Shown: positions 20,300 through 32,849 of the stretch, piece by piece
How positions within the stretch are numbered: the first letter of the stretch is position 1
Layout: each line of letters opens with the position of its first letter
NCBI GenBank assembly: GCA_050084985.1
Contig: JBITNC010000001.1
Span: forward strand, 152,830,001-152,894,000
Reading direction: 5' to 3'
DNA from: Nageia nagi
Lineage: Eukaryota; Pinophyta
Length of the DNA stretch: 64,000 nt
Made by a program: the position numbers and the translations under genes
Notes under the pieces: model-generated
What the model was told of the DNA's origin: nothing
What the model saw: only the letters and a program-made list of their open reading frames with translations
Databases searched by the model: none

Positions 20300-22403
20300 T
20301 GTGGTTTTTAAATGGCAACTTTCATAGGGAAGATTTAAACCATAATAAAAATTCATAAGGAGTGGGCTAAAATTTTTCCTCCATGTCATCAAAGATAAAT
20401 AAGAAAATCCCACAAGGAGAGCTTAAGTAGATCACTTTTAAAGTTATCAGACATTTAAGTTTTTTGAGTTTTCTATGGAGAAGGGGTAGATGAGAAAGGG
20501 AATTTTAAGTTTTTTTTACAAAGGAAAGGGGTAGAGGATATATAAGGTGAGGCAAGAGGAATTAATTTTAGGTATTATTACATATTTTTATATGTGAAAT
20601 TTTGTCAAATAATTATGACTCTATATATTCTTTCATATTTTCCAAAATATATTTTAACACCTAACAATTGTATTTGGATTAACAATCTTTATGTTATTTT
20701 TTAGAAAACCCATTTTTTACATATCCTACAATCATTTAGACCATGAAAATATGAATTTTCATCTTGTCAAAAAATCCTTAGGCCTTGTGTTTTCTTCCAT
20801 ATTATGCATACATGTCTTATGGCCTTTTTTTTCAAAAACCCAATTTTATGTGTATCTTGTAATCATTGTAGACCATAAAACTATCTTTGCATCATGTATA
20901 TTATCAAATAATTCTTGAGAATTATGTATTATTTCATATTTTTCATATATTTCTATCAGAATATTCAGAACCATAACAATCAATTTAAAAGTAACAAGTA
21001 GATAACATATCAACATCCCTAATTCATATTTTATGGGTATTTTCGTAGTGAAGTTAAAAGCTCCCTCAAGATAGCTTATATGAACCTAATTTAGGTTTTA
21101 TAGGTATTTTAGAAATGAAGTTCAAATATCCCTCTAACGAACCATAATATTTTATTTATAGGCACTAAGTAGATGCATCCACACAACCAATTTAGGTTTT
21201 ATTGGTATTTTGGTAGTAAATTTCAAACCTTCCTCAAGGTAGCCAACATGAACCATAACATTTGATTTACAAGCACTAAGTAGATACATACACATGCCCA
21301 ATTTAGTTTTTATGGGTATTTAGGTAGTGAAATTCAAATTTCACTCAAGATAGCTAATAAAAACCTCAACTTTTCATTTACAAGGACTAAGTAGACACAT
21401 CCATGCACCTAATTTAGATTTTATGGTATTTTAGTAGTAAACTTTAAAGCTCTCTCAAGATAGCCTAAATCACCAAGAAGGTAAAAAATAAATGTATAAT
21501 GATTCATCCCAATAATAATACATCATGTTTGCATCATGTATCTTACCAAATTCTTTGATCTTTTTGTATTCTTTTATATTTCACATACATATTGTTGATT
21601 ATAATCTTGTAATATAAGCACCCTTGTATTACAATAAGAATCTCTCTATCAAAATAACTAACACAAGTATCAATTCAATCTCTAGAGTAGGTTGATTCCT
21701 TATAGATTAGGTTGGTAGTATAACTATCTCAAGGAAAATTTGCAAGAAAGAAATAAAGGGGATAGGAAGAAAGAAAGAAATGAGATAATGATCCTTGACC
21801 AAATCAAACTTTCATAAAAGAGGAATAATTTGGATTGAATTCAGTCCCACAACCACTAATTCATGCAATTCATTTTGATCTACCTTTATCACAAATATTT
21901 CTTATGTATGTAGATCAAATAATAATTATCTCAACAATCATGAAGTGTAACTAGGAAAATCATATAACAATTTAAGAAAGGCAGAAGATAGATAATTTTT
22001 GAGAGGGAAAGCATAATATACTTGATATTGATAGAAGGTGTTGTACACATTACAAAGGGAAAATTAATTAAATATCTAATGATTATTACATTCACCTTTT
22101 CAATATTTATAGACCAAAATTCTACTAGAAATCACCTCTAAGTAAAATATGTATAGATGCTTCACAAATACTAAAATGAGCACACACTCATGCATATAAG
22201 AGTATAAAATTTTAGCAATAGCTAATGGAACTAACTAATAGAATCTGATTCCTCTCAACATAGATCAAGTCATTTGGGATTGGTATTGATCTCCAAAAAT
22301 ATTATTCAAGATTACACCTATTTTGTTTATTTCAACATAATTGATTTCTAACTTATTAGCCATAATTTAGTTATTTTTGAATTTCATAAATCTTCTTGTA
22401 TAT
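20300..22403. other. AT-rich stretch right of element G, possibly its leader or LTR
   Basis: No coding domain is visible. It contains a tandem repeat (21020-21480). I could not align it to the region left of 8740 to prove an LTR pair. It ends at the probable target site ATTCA (22404-22408) of the long F LTR. Confidence 0.4.
21020..21480 (+). repeat. Degenerate tandem repeat of about 111 bp, four to five units
   Basis: Copies of AATTTAGGTTTTATAGGTAT and variants start at about 21021, 21088, 21189, 21300 and 21411. Spacings are 67, 101, 111 and 111. CACTAAGTAGATRCAT and CTCAAGATAGC are repeated in step. It lies in the presumed noncoding part of element G. Confidence 0.75.
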
Positions 22404-24171
22404 ATTCATGTAGATCTCCACCTATTTTTAAATTTACCAAAAACCTCAAATTTAGATTCATTATTTATTTTAATTTTAACACTCATATGGTTTAGTAATG
22501 GACAAGGCAATCTGCATATGTCAATATTGCTCACTAGTCAGCACTCACATGGAAATATTGGTCAAATCCATATTAGCCAATCCTAATCAAAATATTCTAA
22601 TGCTCACCCTATTGGTATATGCCAACAAGTGATTCCACCATTTTTGTTCATGAACTATTCAATGAATAATTTGATCATCATGTTGTGATTTTCTACTTAG
22701 GTCCCATCCACCAAAGAGAATGCTTATTTATAAGGTTAGATATCTTCACTTAATGAATAACCCTTTGAATCATAGAAATAAATTGATTATCCTAATTAAT
22801 CCTCCATATGAAATGGGTGAAACATCATCACTTATGTAAAATTCATCATACTCCTATATGCTTAACTATAAGAGGTATGAATACTAGTTACCCTCACCTA
22901 ATAACTATAATTTTATTGATTACTACCTCTATATGATAACCTTTTAGGGGTATGGGACACTAGCATACCCATATGTATTGGGTAGGCCCACCAAGCTATC
23001 TAGAATCCCCATGCTCATATCTTCGGGATCCATGCATATTAAAATAATATCCTTTAATGGTTTATTTAGTAGAGTCAATTTCTTTCGAAAGTAAAAATCA
23101 CCCCACACTACATTCCTAGAGATAATTGGTCCTCAACTAATTATTGACCTTCTAGGATTGTATGCTTGAGTTATCCAAGCAATAAGGTGTATTACACTCA
23201 AATCATTACATTAATAATAAACCACATCTCATTATGCATCAACAAAAATATAGAACAAATACATAAATCAATTAAATAATGGTAGTAATCATTTCAAGTG
23301 TGCATGAGAAGATACAAAGAAATTCTTACTCAATAAGACAGCATATAATATGCAAAATAATATTTGAATTCAATAATCCCACATGCATAATGAGACATAA
23401 AGAAAAATACTTTAAAAGTACAACATTATTGAGAGATAATAACAAGTCTTGATAATATTCTAAAAGCGGCTACTCCTAGCATGAGAGTGCAACATAGAGT
23501 GGTCATCATTTAGGGAATATTCCTAGTTAAAATTATCTTCTTCATTTTATTGACTAAAGGCAATACAAGTTTTTCTATTTCCCTTAGAAATCAAAATTAA
23601 TAACCATTTGATGATTGATAGATTCTCAAACATAAATTTTAGTTTATTAGGTCATCTATTGGTATGCTTAGACAATTATTACACTTAGTCAAACCTTCTC
23701 ATTTATTCCAAGGTTATCTTCTCAACATCAATTTTTTCAAGGTACTAAACCTGACATCTAGGTTTCCAATATAATGATCCCATAGATAATTCAACTTAGT
23801 ATTCAAGCTTGGTTAAGTTTCTTTCACCATATCATATGTTTGTGAATATATTGAACCAAGGTGCATTTACTACTAGGTTCAAGCATGTTATAAATGATAT
23901 TAGTTTTTCCAAAATAAACTATTATCTTTAAATAAAATAATTTCTAATAAGTATTTTGCTTTTATCCTTTATCTTAGAATCCTTTCTATTTAACTCTATG
24001 ATTATTTATTCAACATTAAAAGAATTAACTTAAAAATATAAGTCAATGATATGATTTATTTCAAGACAAGGTCTTATAACTACAACTAGGAAACTATAAC
24101 CCTAATCATTAATTAGCTCATGAGATAAGTCATACTATATTTTATAAATCCCCAAGAAAATATTTTTGATC

Positions 24172-24369
24172 TTATACAAATAACTTACTAAATACATCAA
24201 AATAATCTAGAAGGTTACATACAATATTTTTGTTTATCTTTAAGTTTTCATACATATAACCTTTGCTAAATTTATAAATGGAAATAATCCCATGTTTAAT
24301 TTCATCATTAATATCAACTATATTGTAAGATATCTTTAAATCATTCTTGATCACTTGTTGAGTCTTCAA
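24172..24369 (-). other. Small ORF (65 codons) conserved in both F LTRs
   Basis: It begins MKTQQVIKNDL and contains IVDINDEIKHG. A 65-codon ORF of identical length lies at 59654-59851 in the other LTR, with about 45 of 65 residues the same by eye and no indel between them. I recognise no domain. It could be a chance ORF kept by low indel rate, or a piece of an old gene inside the LTR. Confidence 0.35.
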
Positions 24370-25245
24370 GGCTTGTCATCTCCATCTTCACACATACAAC
24401 CAAGATAATCAAGACTTATAGGTTAGAAGTACTAGGATTAGGTTAGGAGTATGTTGAGGATCAGGATAAAAACTTTTAAATGAATGATATGCATCTTACT
24501 CCTATATGCATCATGTCACAATCCAGCATAATTTAACCATTCCAAACAATTCCATTTCCTAAAAGTGATAATTAATACTTCAATTCCAATCTTGAGAGTT
24601 TTTAAGTTTTATTTAAATGCTACCTCTCTTCCTTGATCATGGAGTCACTCAATAACCATCACATTCTAAAATCATTAAAAAATCAAAGATCATCATCATT
24701 TTCTCATAATTATCAGCATTCATTCAATAAGTTCCCTCCTTATCTTATTATAATACTTGTTACATATAATCCATAATAATAAGAATAGAATTAAGTGTAA
24801 GTGTAATTAGCACTTTATAAATTCAATAGAATCAATTTATCATTTTCATATATTCCTTCTTAATTGAGTAAATCAAATTAAATAACTCTCTTTGCAGCCT
24901 AAATTAATTCAAATATAGTAATAATCCAATAACTAATATTACTATTCTTTGTATTAAGGATGTAGACATTATTTGCTTTCTAATAAAGTAACCATAATGA
25001 AATCTCAATAAGAAAACTATTTTACTAATAACACACTCTTATAGAATGGATTCCTTTCTGAAAATTATAAAAGAGAAAAAAAAAATGGTATCTATCTACC
25101 TATAGAGGCATCAAGAGAGTGGAAACATCTTAAGAGGCATGATATAGGTCTACCATTATTATTTATTTTACTCAATGGCATAATACACTAGGAATTCATT
25201 TATTTCAAAATGGATATCAAAGGTTAAAATATGAATTTACTAATG

Positions 25246-25253
<8 letters not shown>

Positions 25254-25285
<32 letters not shown>

Positions 25286-25298
25286 CACACACACACAC
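25254..25298. repeat. (TG)n-(CA)n microsatellite forming a hairpin
   Basis: About 14 TG units (25254-25282) are followed after AG by about seven CA units (25285-25298), so the two runs are reverse complements and can fold back. The paralogous F LTR at 60735-60742 has only a short TA run at this place, so the repeat grew after the LTRs separated. Confidence 0.95.
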
Positions 25299-25449
25299 TT
25301 CATAGTTTAGAGATCCTTATGTGTGAAATCCTACTTTAGAATTCAATAGACACTATTTTTTCATAGATGAAATACTTGAAGATGGGTTTCCATTACAAAA
25401 CATACAAGTAGATCACAACTGAAACCAGATATATTCCTAGATAGAGTCT

Positions 25450-25710
25450 TTTTGGAATAAACATTATCCTTAAAGTATAAGTAATTAGATTTAATAGCTT
25501 ATCATGTACTAGATTGTTGTAGTCACATGGATTATATGTATTATATTTTAGTGGTTTGTTAACCACATGGTTTAGCTTATTGTAGTTAGTTGTGATTCAT
25601 GTGAAAAATACTTCTCAACCACCTGTTTGTCTTCTAGTTCTATCAAAGAACTATATATCTATATTCCAAAATCATAATAATCATATCTTGCATTATTTTG
25701 CATTTTCTCA
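25450..25710 (+). mobile_element. 5' LTR of element A
   Basis: 261 bp. The initial TG is changed to TT; it ends TTTTCTCA. It aligns over its whole length with 45966-46226. Confidence 0.9.
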
Positions 25711-25712
25711 AT

Positions 25713-25723
25713 TGGTATCAAAG
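25713..25723 (+). other. Primer-binding site of element A
   Basis: TGGTATCAAAG lies two bases after the LTR, one transition away from the initiator tRNA-Met site used by element N. Confidence 0.85.
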
Positions 25724-25860
25724 TATATAATATCAACTATTGGGATTAAATCCTATGGATATTTGTAGAGAGTAGGAGATCTCTTTTGAGAAGAGGATAT
25801 CTACCTAATGGAATAATATTTTTTATCATAGAAGTAATATAAAAAAAAAATTCTCTCTAG

Positions 25861-26495
25861 TGTAGATACCTAAAAATAAATTATTATTTATTATATAATT
25901 CATTTTAAATCATCAATAAATATTTAATGTAAAAAGGGGTAAAATGTACCCAAGATAATGTAATCAATGTAATGGATCACTATATAATGTAAAGAGTGTC
26001 AAATATCAAGAAAGAAACTACAAATAATATAATGTGTAATGATCCCAATATTCAAGGAGGATCAATACATTACTATAAAAGAATATCAAAGGCAACACAA
26101 TTAGAGGAGGCAAGAGGATATTGATTGATATCAAGAAAGAGAAACCAAAACATGCAATATCATTCTATCCAACCAATAATGGTGTTTTTTAATACCAACT
26201 TTATATAGATTTGTTAAACCTTTCATATTGCTTGCTTACATATTTACTTCTGCTTGTAGATCTACTTCTTGCACATAGTTAGTGATGTGCTTCTAGGTCA
26301 TTGGTAGTGTGCATTTTCTATGTTGTGTTATGGTAATGGATGTATGATCTATATTATTTCATGTTAATGTGAATGTGATTAAGGTACATTGATTTTCATG
26401 TTCATTTGATGCCATATTTTTGATATATATTTCAATATTATATTGTAGAAAAATAATGCATCAACTTATCATTTATGCATTACTTTTAGTCTACA
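25861..26495 (+). mobile_element. 5' LTR of element B
   Basis: 635 bp, TGTAGATACC to AGTCTACA. It is followed by TTTTGGTAAACCC, a possible decayed primer-binding site. It aligns with 43060-43665. Confidence 0.8.
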
Positions 26496-27459
26496 TTTTG
26501 GTAAACCCTGACGTATCCTACAATCCTTAGAATATTTATTTTATGGTATCACTTTTTTTGAGGAGTCTTGCATTGGAAACCCTAGTTTTTATTTTCTTTT
26601 TTGTTAAGTTAATTTTCTTCAAATTTGGAAAATTTTATTACTTAAAAAAATATTTTCTTGAAAACCATCATTATAGAAAAACTTAGTTTTTGGAGATCAT
26701 TTTATTCAATTTAGTGGGATCTAACATTAGAAAAATTTATCTAAACCATAGATAAATATAATTGGAAAATGTTTCTATTTTTTTTACATCTATATTTGCA
26801 TATTTGTTTTTGTTGGATTTTGATACAAGGCACCATGAACTCTTAAACTTAGAGCCATGACTGAGGGGCATCCATGTGGTCAAAATTCACAAATGGCATG
26901 ATCCCTATCTCTTTTGTATATACCATCAACTTGATAGGGTTTTAGGTATGTTTCAACTTTTAGGAGTATAGAGTTTTGAACTTGGGCCTCCTATATCCAA
27001 GAGATTTGAACTACCCACCTCTCCAACTCCTCTAGCCATCAATTCATAGATTTGCATATTTTGATTGATTTTGAGAATATTTTTGTAGAAAATGTCACGT
27101 TGAAAAATCCTAAATTTTAAAAATATTTTGCAACTATTTGGTGACTTGTTTCATGATCAAAACTTGCCAAAACCATAGATCATCATAGTAGGAAACTTTT
27201 TTTTAAGACTAATTTGAGCTTATTGTATGCATTTTTATAAATATTTCTAGAGATTTTCAAATAAAACATTTGTGCATAAAAAACTAAATTTTAAAGGTTA
27301 TTTTCTTGAATTTTAAAAGTTCTAGCCTCATAAAACTTATCATACTCATATATATACATGCTAGCAACTTGATTTCAATCTTGCATGGTGTAAAAGTGCT
27401 CATTTTGTCATATTTCTTACAGTTTTGTACAAAGATCTAGATATTGCTTTTTTTTTATT
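26496..27459. other. Element B leader, no gene seen
   Basis: AT-rich sequence between the 5' LTR and a gag-like ORF relic. A stretch near 26975-27050 (GAACTTGGGCCTCC, GAGATTTGAACTACC) vaguely recalls tRNA-related repeat tails but has no cloverleaf. Confidence 0.4.
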
Positions 27460-28240
27460 ATGGATATTACATTTAAAAGTGGTTTTCTTGAATATTTGAA
27501 TATGATAAGTGATTTATTTGCACCTTATCCAACACAAGTTGTGTCTAAGGATATGGATGTTAGGAAAAATAACAATAGAAAATCTTCTAATGAAATGAGT
27601 TTACCAAATTCATGCTTAACTATTGCAAATGATTATGATGTACAAAGTGATGTCATATTCATATAAAATCAAGTGCATGATGATGATAGTGATGATGCAA
27701 ATGATGATTATATGACTAAATTTGATTATTATGCATATTTAAACCTCAAAGCTATAGATAAATATGAAATGTATGATATTGCATTTGAAAATATGACACC
27801 ATAAGATCAACTCAATAAAATTAAAGAGCATATTTTTGTCAATCCTTATTTGATATTATACATTTATGTTGATATTGATTTAAATAAAAATATTATACAT
27901 TTCTAGGGAAATAATTAGATACATTATAAGAAGATCCATATGCAAGGAAATATTCTATGTAAAAATTTGAGAAAGAGGAAATACAAAAGCAACAACATAG
28001 TCAAAAATCTCAACCTAAACCTCAAATTCAAATTCCACCTAAAAAATTAAAACCAAAATAATGTCAAAAAAATAATATCTTAGAAAACTTTGAAAACACA
28101 GGATGCCCACATTGTAGAAAAACCTAAACAAGGTGCTTGTGTCATAAAATATGATACACCATCAAAGGTAGAAATGAAAAATCTGATAAGCAAAGCATAG
28201 TGATAGTTTCAATTTAGTTAGCTCTAGTTGAGACTCAGTT
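27460..28240 (+). pseudogene. Gag-like relic in the B leader, uncertain
   Basis: An AT-rich ORF (27460-27666) starts MDITFKSGFLEYLNMI and continues after TAA with Asp-rich and Lys/Gln-rich text, then a Cys/His patch (GCPHCRKT, about 28110). The order of an acidic part, a basic Gln/Pro-rich part and a CxxC patch recalls Gag, but I cannot name a family. A clearer gag lies at 36380-37070, so this may belong to a different element joined to B upstream of LTR D. Confidence 0.35.
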
Positions 28241-30493
28241 ACAAGAATGTAGAATGCAAAAATATTGGCCCTTTGAAAAGTATCAATTTAAGATTAAACT
28301 TCTTGATAAATTTTCTATAAATGAGAATATTCAACATAGTGTCTCCATTAGGAAAACTTAAAATTATAAATGTTATGGAAAGAGTAATAGTTCAAGGTAT
28401 GGAAAGTGTAGTGGATAATGTAAATAAAAAAGGTAAAATTATCATAGAAAAATATACTAAATATGGTTGTAGTTCCACCACCCTCTAGTGTACTATAATT
28501 TCTAATTTTACATATCATATAGGTTGCATATCATGAGTTAGTCATTTGCATGTATTTGACTATAATGGTAAACTTCATCAATTTTTTTATCATGCTATCT
28601 TCACATCTTCATTTTTTCTATCATGTTCTTTATTTCTTATTTTCTCTTTTTACATTTTTTTCATCCGCATCATTTCATCAAGTCTTCTTCTTTCATCAAA
28701 TATTTTCTTGTCTTTACCTTTCATCAAGGTTCTTAAATTTGCCATGCTAATAAAATATTTCATGTATAAGGTAGTCTTATGTCTAGTCATTACATCCCAT
28801 ATTAGTTGCATTTCATCAAAAAAATAAAAATAAACAAGAGGAATCAATAAAAAATGGATATAGTCTTAGCTAGGGAAAGTATTGATTTCAATTGGGGGTA
28901 TTATAATTTTTAGCTAGGGGAAATTTCAGTTTTAGCTAATGGAATGATAAAAATCAAATGTCAAAAATAAAAAGATAAAAGTTTAGAATTTATAATTCAT
29001 CATCATAAAGTGCAAAATTGCCCATTTTTAGGGCATGCAAGTAAGTACAGGTAAAGTATATCATTTCAAACATTTTGAAATTAGTTATGTTATGATCATG
29101 TTTATGGTATTCATTGCAAAATCTATTGTAATTGATGAATTAATACCACTATTACTTCTTTGAATATCTGGTATGAAAAGTGAACATTTCATATGCTATT
29201 CTTATTACTACTATTTCAAATAGAATGCATGTTTTACTAATAAAATATGAAAATTCAAGACCATTGTATCTCTAAAAATCTTGTATAATATATCATTATT
29301 GCATTGTATATGAAATATTGAATATCTGAATGGTTAATTTTTAATACCAATTGATTGTATTATTTCTCTTGAAATGAAATTGTTTCATTCTCATGCTATC
29401 AGTGATGTGATTAAAGTAAAATTATGAATGCTTTCAAATACCAACAATGCTATCATACTTTTAAAAGTTCAAAATTGTTAAGGAAAAATCGATGAGGTTT
29501 ATGCATAGACAAAAAGTATATAAGGTTAAAATTGAAAAAGATATTGTTCACATGTAAAATATTATACAATATAGAAATGTTATTTCATAATTTTATGATG
29601 TAAAACATTATTATTTTTTGGAATTGAATATCATTAAAATTTGCAAATTTGATATGATTGTTTCCTTTCTACTAATGATGTGTGTTCATTATTAATTCAT
29701 TGTAAATGTGGTATGTTACAAAATATTTGAATATGTATTTGAAAATGCCATTGTTTTATAAATATACACTGATATGGAAATGATTAATAAAATTGCAAAA
29801 AAATATGATTACCAAATTATATGAAATTCACACTATCAATAGTGCAGGTTTGCTTTGAAAATCAATGAAAATAAGTAATTAAACATGATTAAATATGCAA
29901 TTTTGATATGTAATACCAATAAATATTTGAATATTTAGTATTTTTATTAGAATCAAATGATATTGTTCAATGTTATACTAACAAATACTTTCAATATCAT
30001 GAGTAGTCCATGACCAAAATCTCTTATCAATTATAGGATTATTCCAAGCTTGAGTCATTAAAAAGGTTCTCATTAGCTTGATAATCATGGTTGTTCCAAG
30101 CTTGGAGCATTAAAAAGGATCTCATTAGCTTGATCTTCATAGACTATGAGTTGTAATCACAATAGTCTATATGGCATGGTTAAATAGAACTATGAGTCAC
30201 ATCGACTATAGTGAAATAAAAAATATCATATTTATTTCATCCTTGCTCTTTCAATTGATTATTATTTAATGGGATGTGATATATGTTGATATTATAGTTT
30301 TGAAATAAAGCAATTAGTTATTTATGGGGGTTAATTTATGCACTATTGTTCTAGTTGTTTCTTATGGATGCATATATCTAAAATATGGTAATAACATATA
30401 ACAAAAAGATACCTTTGCTTAATTATATTGCATGTTCATTCCATTAAGATAAACATGTATGAAAGTTAAGCATACATTCATTCAAATGCACAT
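28241..30493. other. AT-rich internal stretch left of element C, no gene seen
   Basis: It includes a pyrimidine-rich tract (about 28570-28740) whose hydrophobic ORFs are composition artefacts, three copies of TTAGCTAGGG-like text at 28860-28925, and a 52-bp duplication (30042-30142). No pol motif was recognised. Confidence 0.45.
30042..30142 (+). repeat. 52-bp tandem duplication
   Basis: TTCCAAGCTTGAGTCATTAA at 30042 recurs with small changes at 30094, followed both times by TCTCATTAGCTTGAT. Confidence 0.8.
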
Positions 30494-30951
30494 TGTTGGC
30501 ATCCTATGCTTGGCATACTATTAATAGCTTAAGATAAGAAATATAATAGATGCAATAAAGAATGTAGTGATGAGTGAATGAAAGAATCATCTTATAGCAA
30601 ACATAAGATATAAATCTTGAATTAATATTTGAACATAATAGAGTGATGTAACATGTTCTAGAATCTCTCAAGATTCCTTCTCATATTCATTTTCCCATGA
30701 CCTTTCTTTTAGGGATGATCCCCTTAGATCCTATGGGTATGTTTTAGGTCATATTTGATGCCTATATATATGATACAAGTTTACATGATTTTGATATTTT
30801 TAATACCTTGTACATGCTACAAGGGTCCACCAGACATATTACATAACTTTGACATGAATTTTGGTATTATTTAATCCATTTTACATAATACATCATTGAA
30901 GCTCTAAAATGAATTATTTAATAAATAATAATTTATTTTTAAGCATCTATA
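30494..30951 (-). mobile_element. 3' LTR of element C
   Basis: 458 bp. The purine tract (30952-30966 read on the minus strand) is directly adjacent. The first 45 bp of the LTR, read on the minus strand, match the start of the B LTR, showing family relationship. Confidence 0.8.
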
Positions 30952-31479
30952 TTTTCCCCTCTTTGGAAGTGTAATTGAAACAATGAAATTACATGTCCAA
31001 ATAAGAAGTGTAGAAGAAATTTTTTGAGAACTTCTAACTCTTTGTTTTACTATCCCTTGTTGTTGTTGATGATGATGAGGGTCCCTTGCTACCCCCTTTT
31101 AACTTGGATGCCCTAGTAAGGATCCTTGAATTATGTAACCAAGGCAAAATCTAATGAAGATTCTCTCTCTAAGAATGGTGTTATGTAGATAATGGAAATG
31201 AATATGCTATCAAGTAGTTGTATGATCCTATATCTAATTTTAGATGTTGAAAATGTATTTTTACCCCTTATACTACTTCAACCATAAATTTGATCATTCC
31301 ATCATTTCTGATACTTAGGAACCATTTGTACTTACATTCATGCATTTAAATAGAGAGGATATACTTTGATTGAGATGAAATGATGATAAAATGGATGTTG
31401 TTGATAGAGTGCAAATAGTATACATGTCATTGGAGGCATAGAAATTTATGTATTTTCTTTTGCTCTTCAAGATGTAGAA

Positions 31480-32262
31480 ACTTGCAATGAAGTGTTAGTC
31501 ATAAAAATATGGTGGATGCATAGTAAGTTGCATTATCCATTGATAATGAATCAATGTTAGAAATGTACTTATGATTGCATCATCATTTTATCTTTTAAGT
31601 GAGTGAACTCTCACTAGCCATGTCATTGGCCATTGTTAATCATATATTTTTATATATATGATCCAAAGAGAATATACTTTGGATTTTTTCAAAAGAAAAA
31701 ACCATATGGATACATAGTAAGTTGTATCATCCATTGATGATGAGTCATTGTCAACAACTTACTCATGGTTGTATTGTCAATTTTTCTTCTAAGTGAACTC
31801 TCACTAGCTATGTCATTAGCCATTGATGATCATACATTTTTATGTGGATGATCCAAAAATAGTATGCTTTAGATTGGTTAAAAGAAAAAACCATATAGAT
31901 ACATAGTAATTTGTATCATCCATTGATGATGAATCACTGTCAACAACTTACTCATGGTTGTATCACTAGTTTTTTATTTTAATTGAGTGAAGTCTCACTA
32001 GCTATGTCATTGGCCATTAACGATCATACATTTTTATGTTGATGATACAAAGATAGTATGATTTGGGTTGGTTCAAAGAAAAATTCATATGGATACAGAG
32101 TCATTTGTATCATCCATTGGTGATGAATCAATATCAACAACTTGTTCATGGTTGTATCATTGATTTTTTCTTTTAAGTGAGTGAATTCTCACTAGCTATA
32201 TTGTTGGCCATTGATGATCATACATTTTTATGTCTATGATCTAAAGATATTTGAACTATCAT
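31480..32262 (-). repeat. Tandem repeat of about 190-194 bp, about four units, in the C 3' region
   Basis: CATACATTTTTATG and variants recur at 31641, 31831, 32025 and 32219 (spacings 190, 194, 194). Each follows TCACTAGCTATGTCATTGGC-like text. The same unit, on the other strand, occurs twice in element B at 42230-42560. Confidence 0.9.
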
Positions 32263-32641
32263 TTCTCTTTTCTCTCTCTTTTTTTTTCACATTGCTAGTG
32301 TATGGAAAAAATCTTCTACACTGTTGATGTCATAGGAATCCTTGAATTTTGCTAAAATAAAATTATTTTACCTTTTGATTGGTAAAATCTACTAATTCAT
32401 CATGTTTATAGCTGAATATGATACTACCCCCATATGAAGCTAAAAAAGGAGGTAAGAAAAGCCATCTTATCTCATGCATGAAACATGTGGTAACCCAAAT
32501 CCACCATGCCATAATTTGGGTAATAATCATGAATCAGTAACATATGAAAAAGAATAGTGCTATTCAAAGTTGCAAGAAATGTAGTGCAGAATGTAGAGTG
32601 AAGTTTATAAGGGAAGATAATACTTCTTATGTTCCTCTATC

Positions 32642-32643
<2 letters not shown>

Positions 32644-32706
<63 letters not shown>

Positions 32707-32714
32707 CACACACA
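32644..32714. repeat. (CA)n(TA)n(CA)n microsatellite
   Basis: About 22 CA units (32644-32688), then about eight TA units, then five CA units. It lies in the noncoding 3' part of element C. Confidence 0.97.
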
Positions 32715-32849
32715 TTTTGGTCATGCCGCTGTCAGTCTACTTGTAGTACACATTGCTAGCATCATGAAATTTTTTTTGCATTTTTCAAAATAATAAAAAG
32801 TTTGCATACCCTTGCTTAGGAATTTTATATTTTATGGGGAACAACATTA

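Larger units (their letters stand above)
8742..20300 (-). mobile_element. Element G: decayed chromovirus-type Ty3/gypsy, split by insertions
   Basis: Reading the minus strand from right to left: a Gag zinc-knuckle relic (about 19660-19700), RT (18800-18430), RNase H (about 17960-17890), the integrase H2C2 region (about 17720-17560), then a gap of about 7.8 kb, then the integrase C-terminal part (9760-9240) and a G-rich tract (8763). The gap holds the young element N and an LTR-bearing block H. RT motifs of the type GDEWK...TKCKLY match chromovirus-like gypsy elements. LTRs of G itself were not resolved; they may lie in 20300-22400 and below 8740. Confidence 0.7.
22409..25449 (-). mobile_element. 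F left LTR, distal part (up to the A insertion)
   Basis: 3041 bp collinear with 52316-60889 of the right LTR once E and the solo LTR are skipped. Shared landmarks include ATATGGTTTAG (22484) with the E empty site, CTATTTCCCTTAGAAA near 23576 with 59107, and a matching small minus-strand ORF (24172-24369 and 59654-59851). The outer end TGTAGATCTCCACC at 22409 corresponds to TGTAGCACTCCACC at 52316. Confidence 0.75.

Noticed and set aside
25254-25298. Hairpin as a microRNA precursor
   Set aside because: Both arms are simple TG/CA repeats; no unique mature sequence.
26975-27050. Possible tRNA or tRNA-derived SINE (GATTTGAACTACC-type text)
   Set aside because: No acceptor stem, anticodon arm or A/B boxes could be arranged; likely chance or a repeat tail.
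28546-28847. Overlapping hydrophobic ORFs suggesting a membrane protein
   Set aside because: They read a pyrimidine-rich tract; Phe/Ser/Leu richness is a composition effect on both strands.
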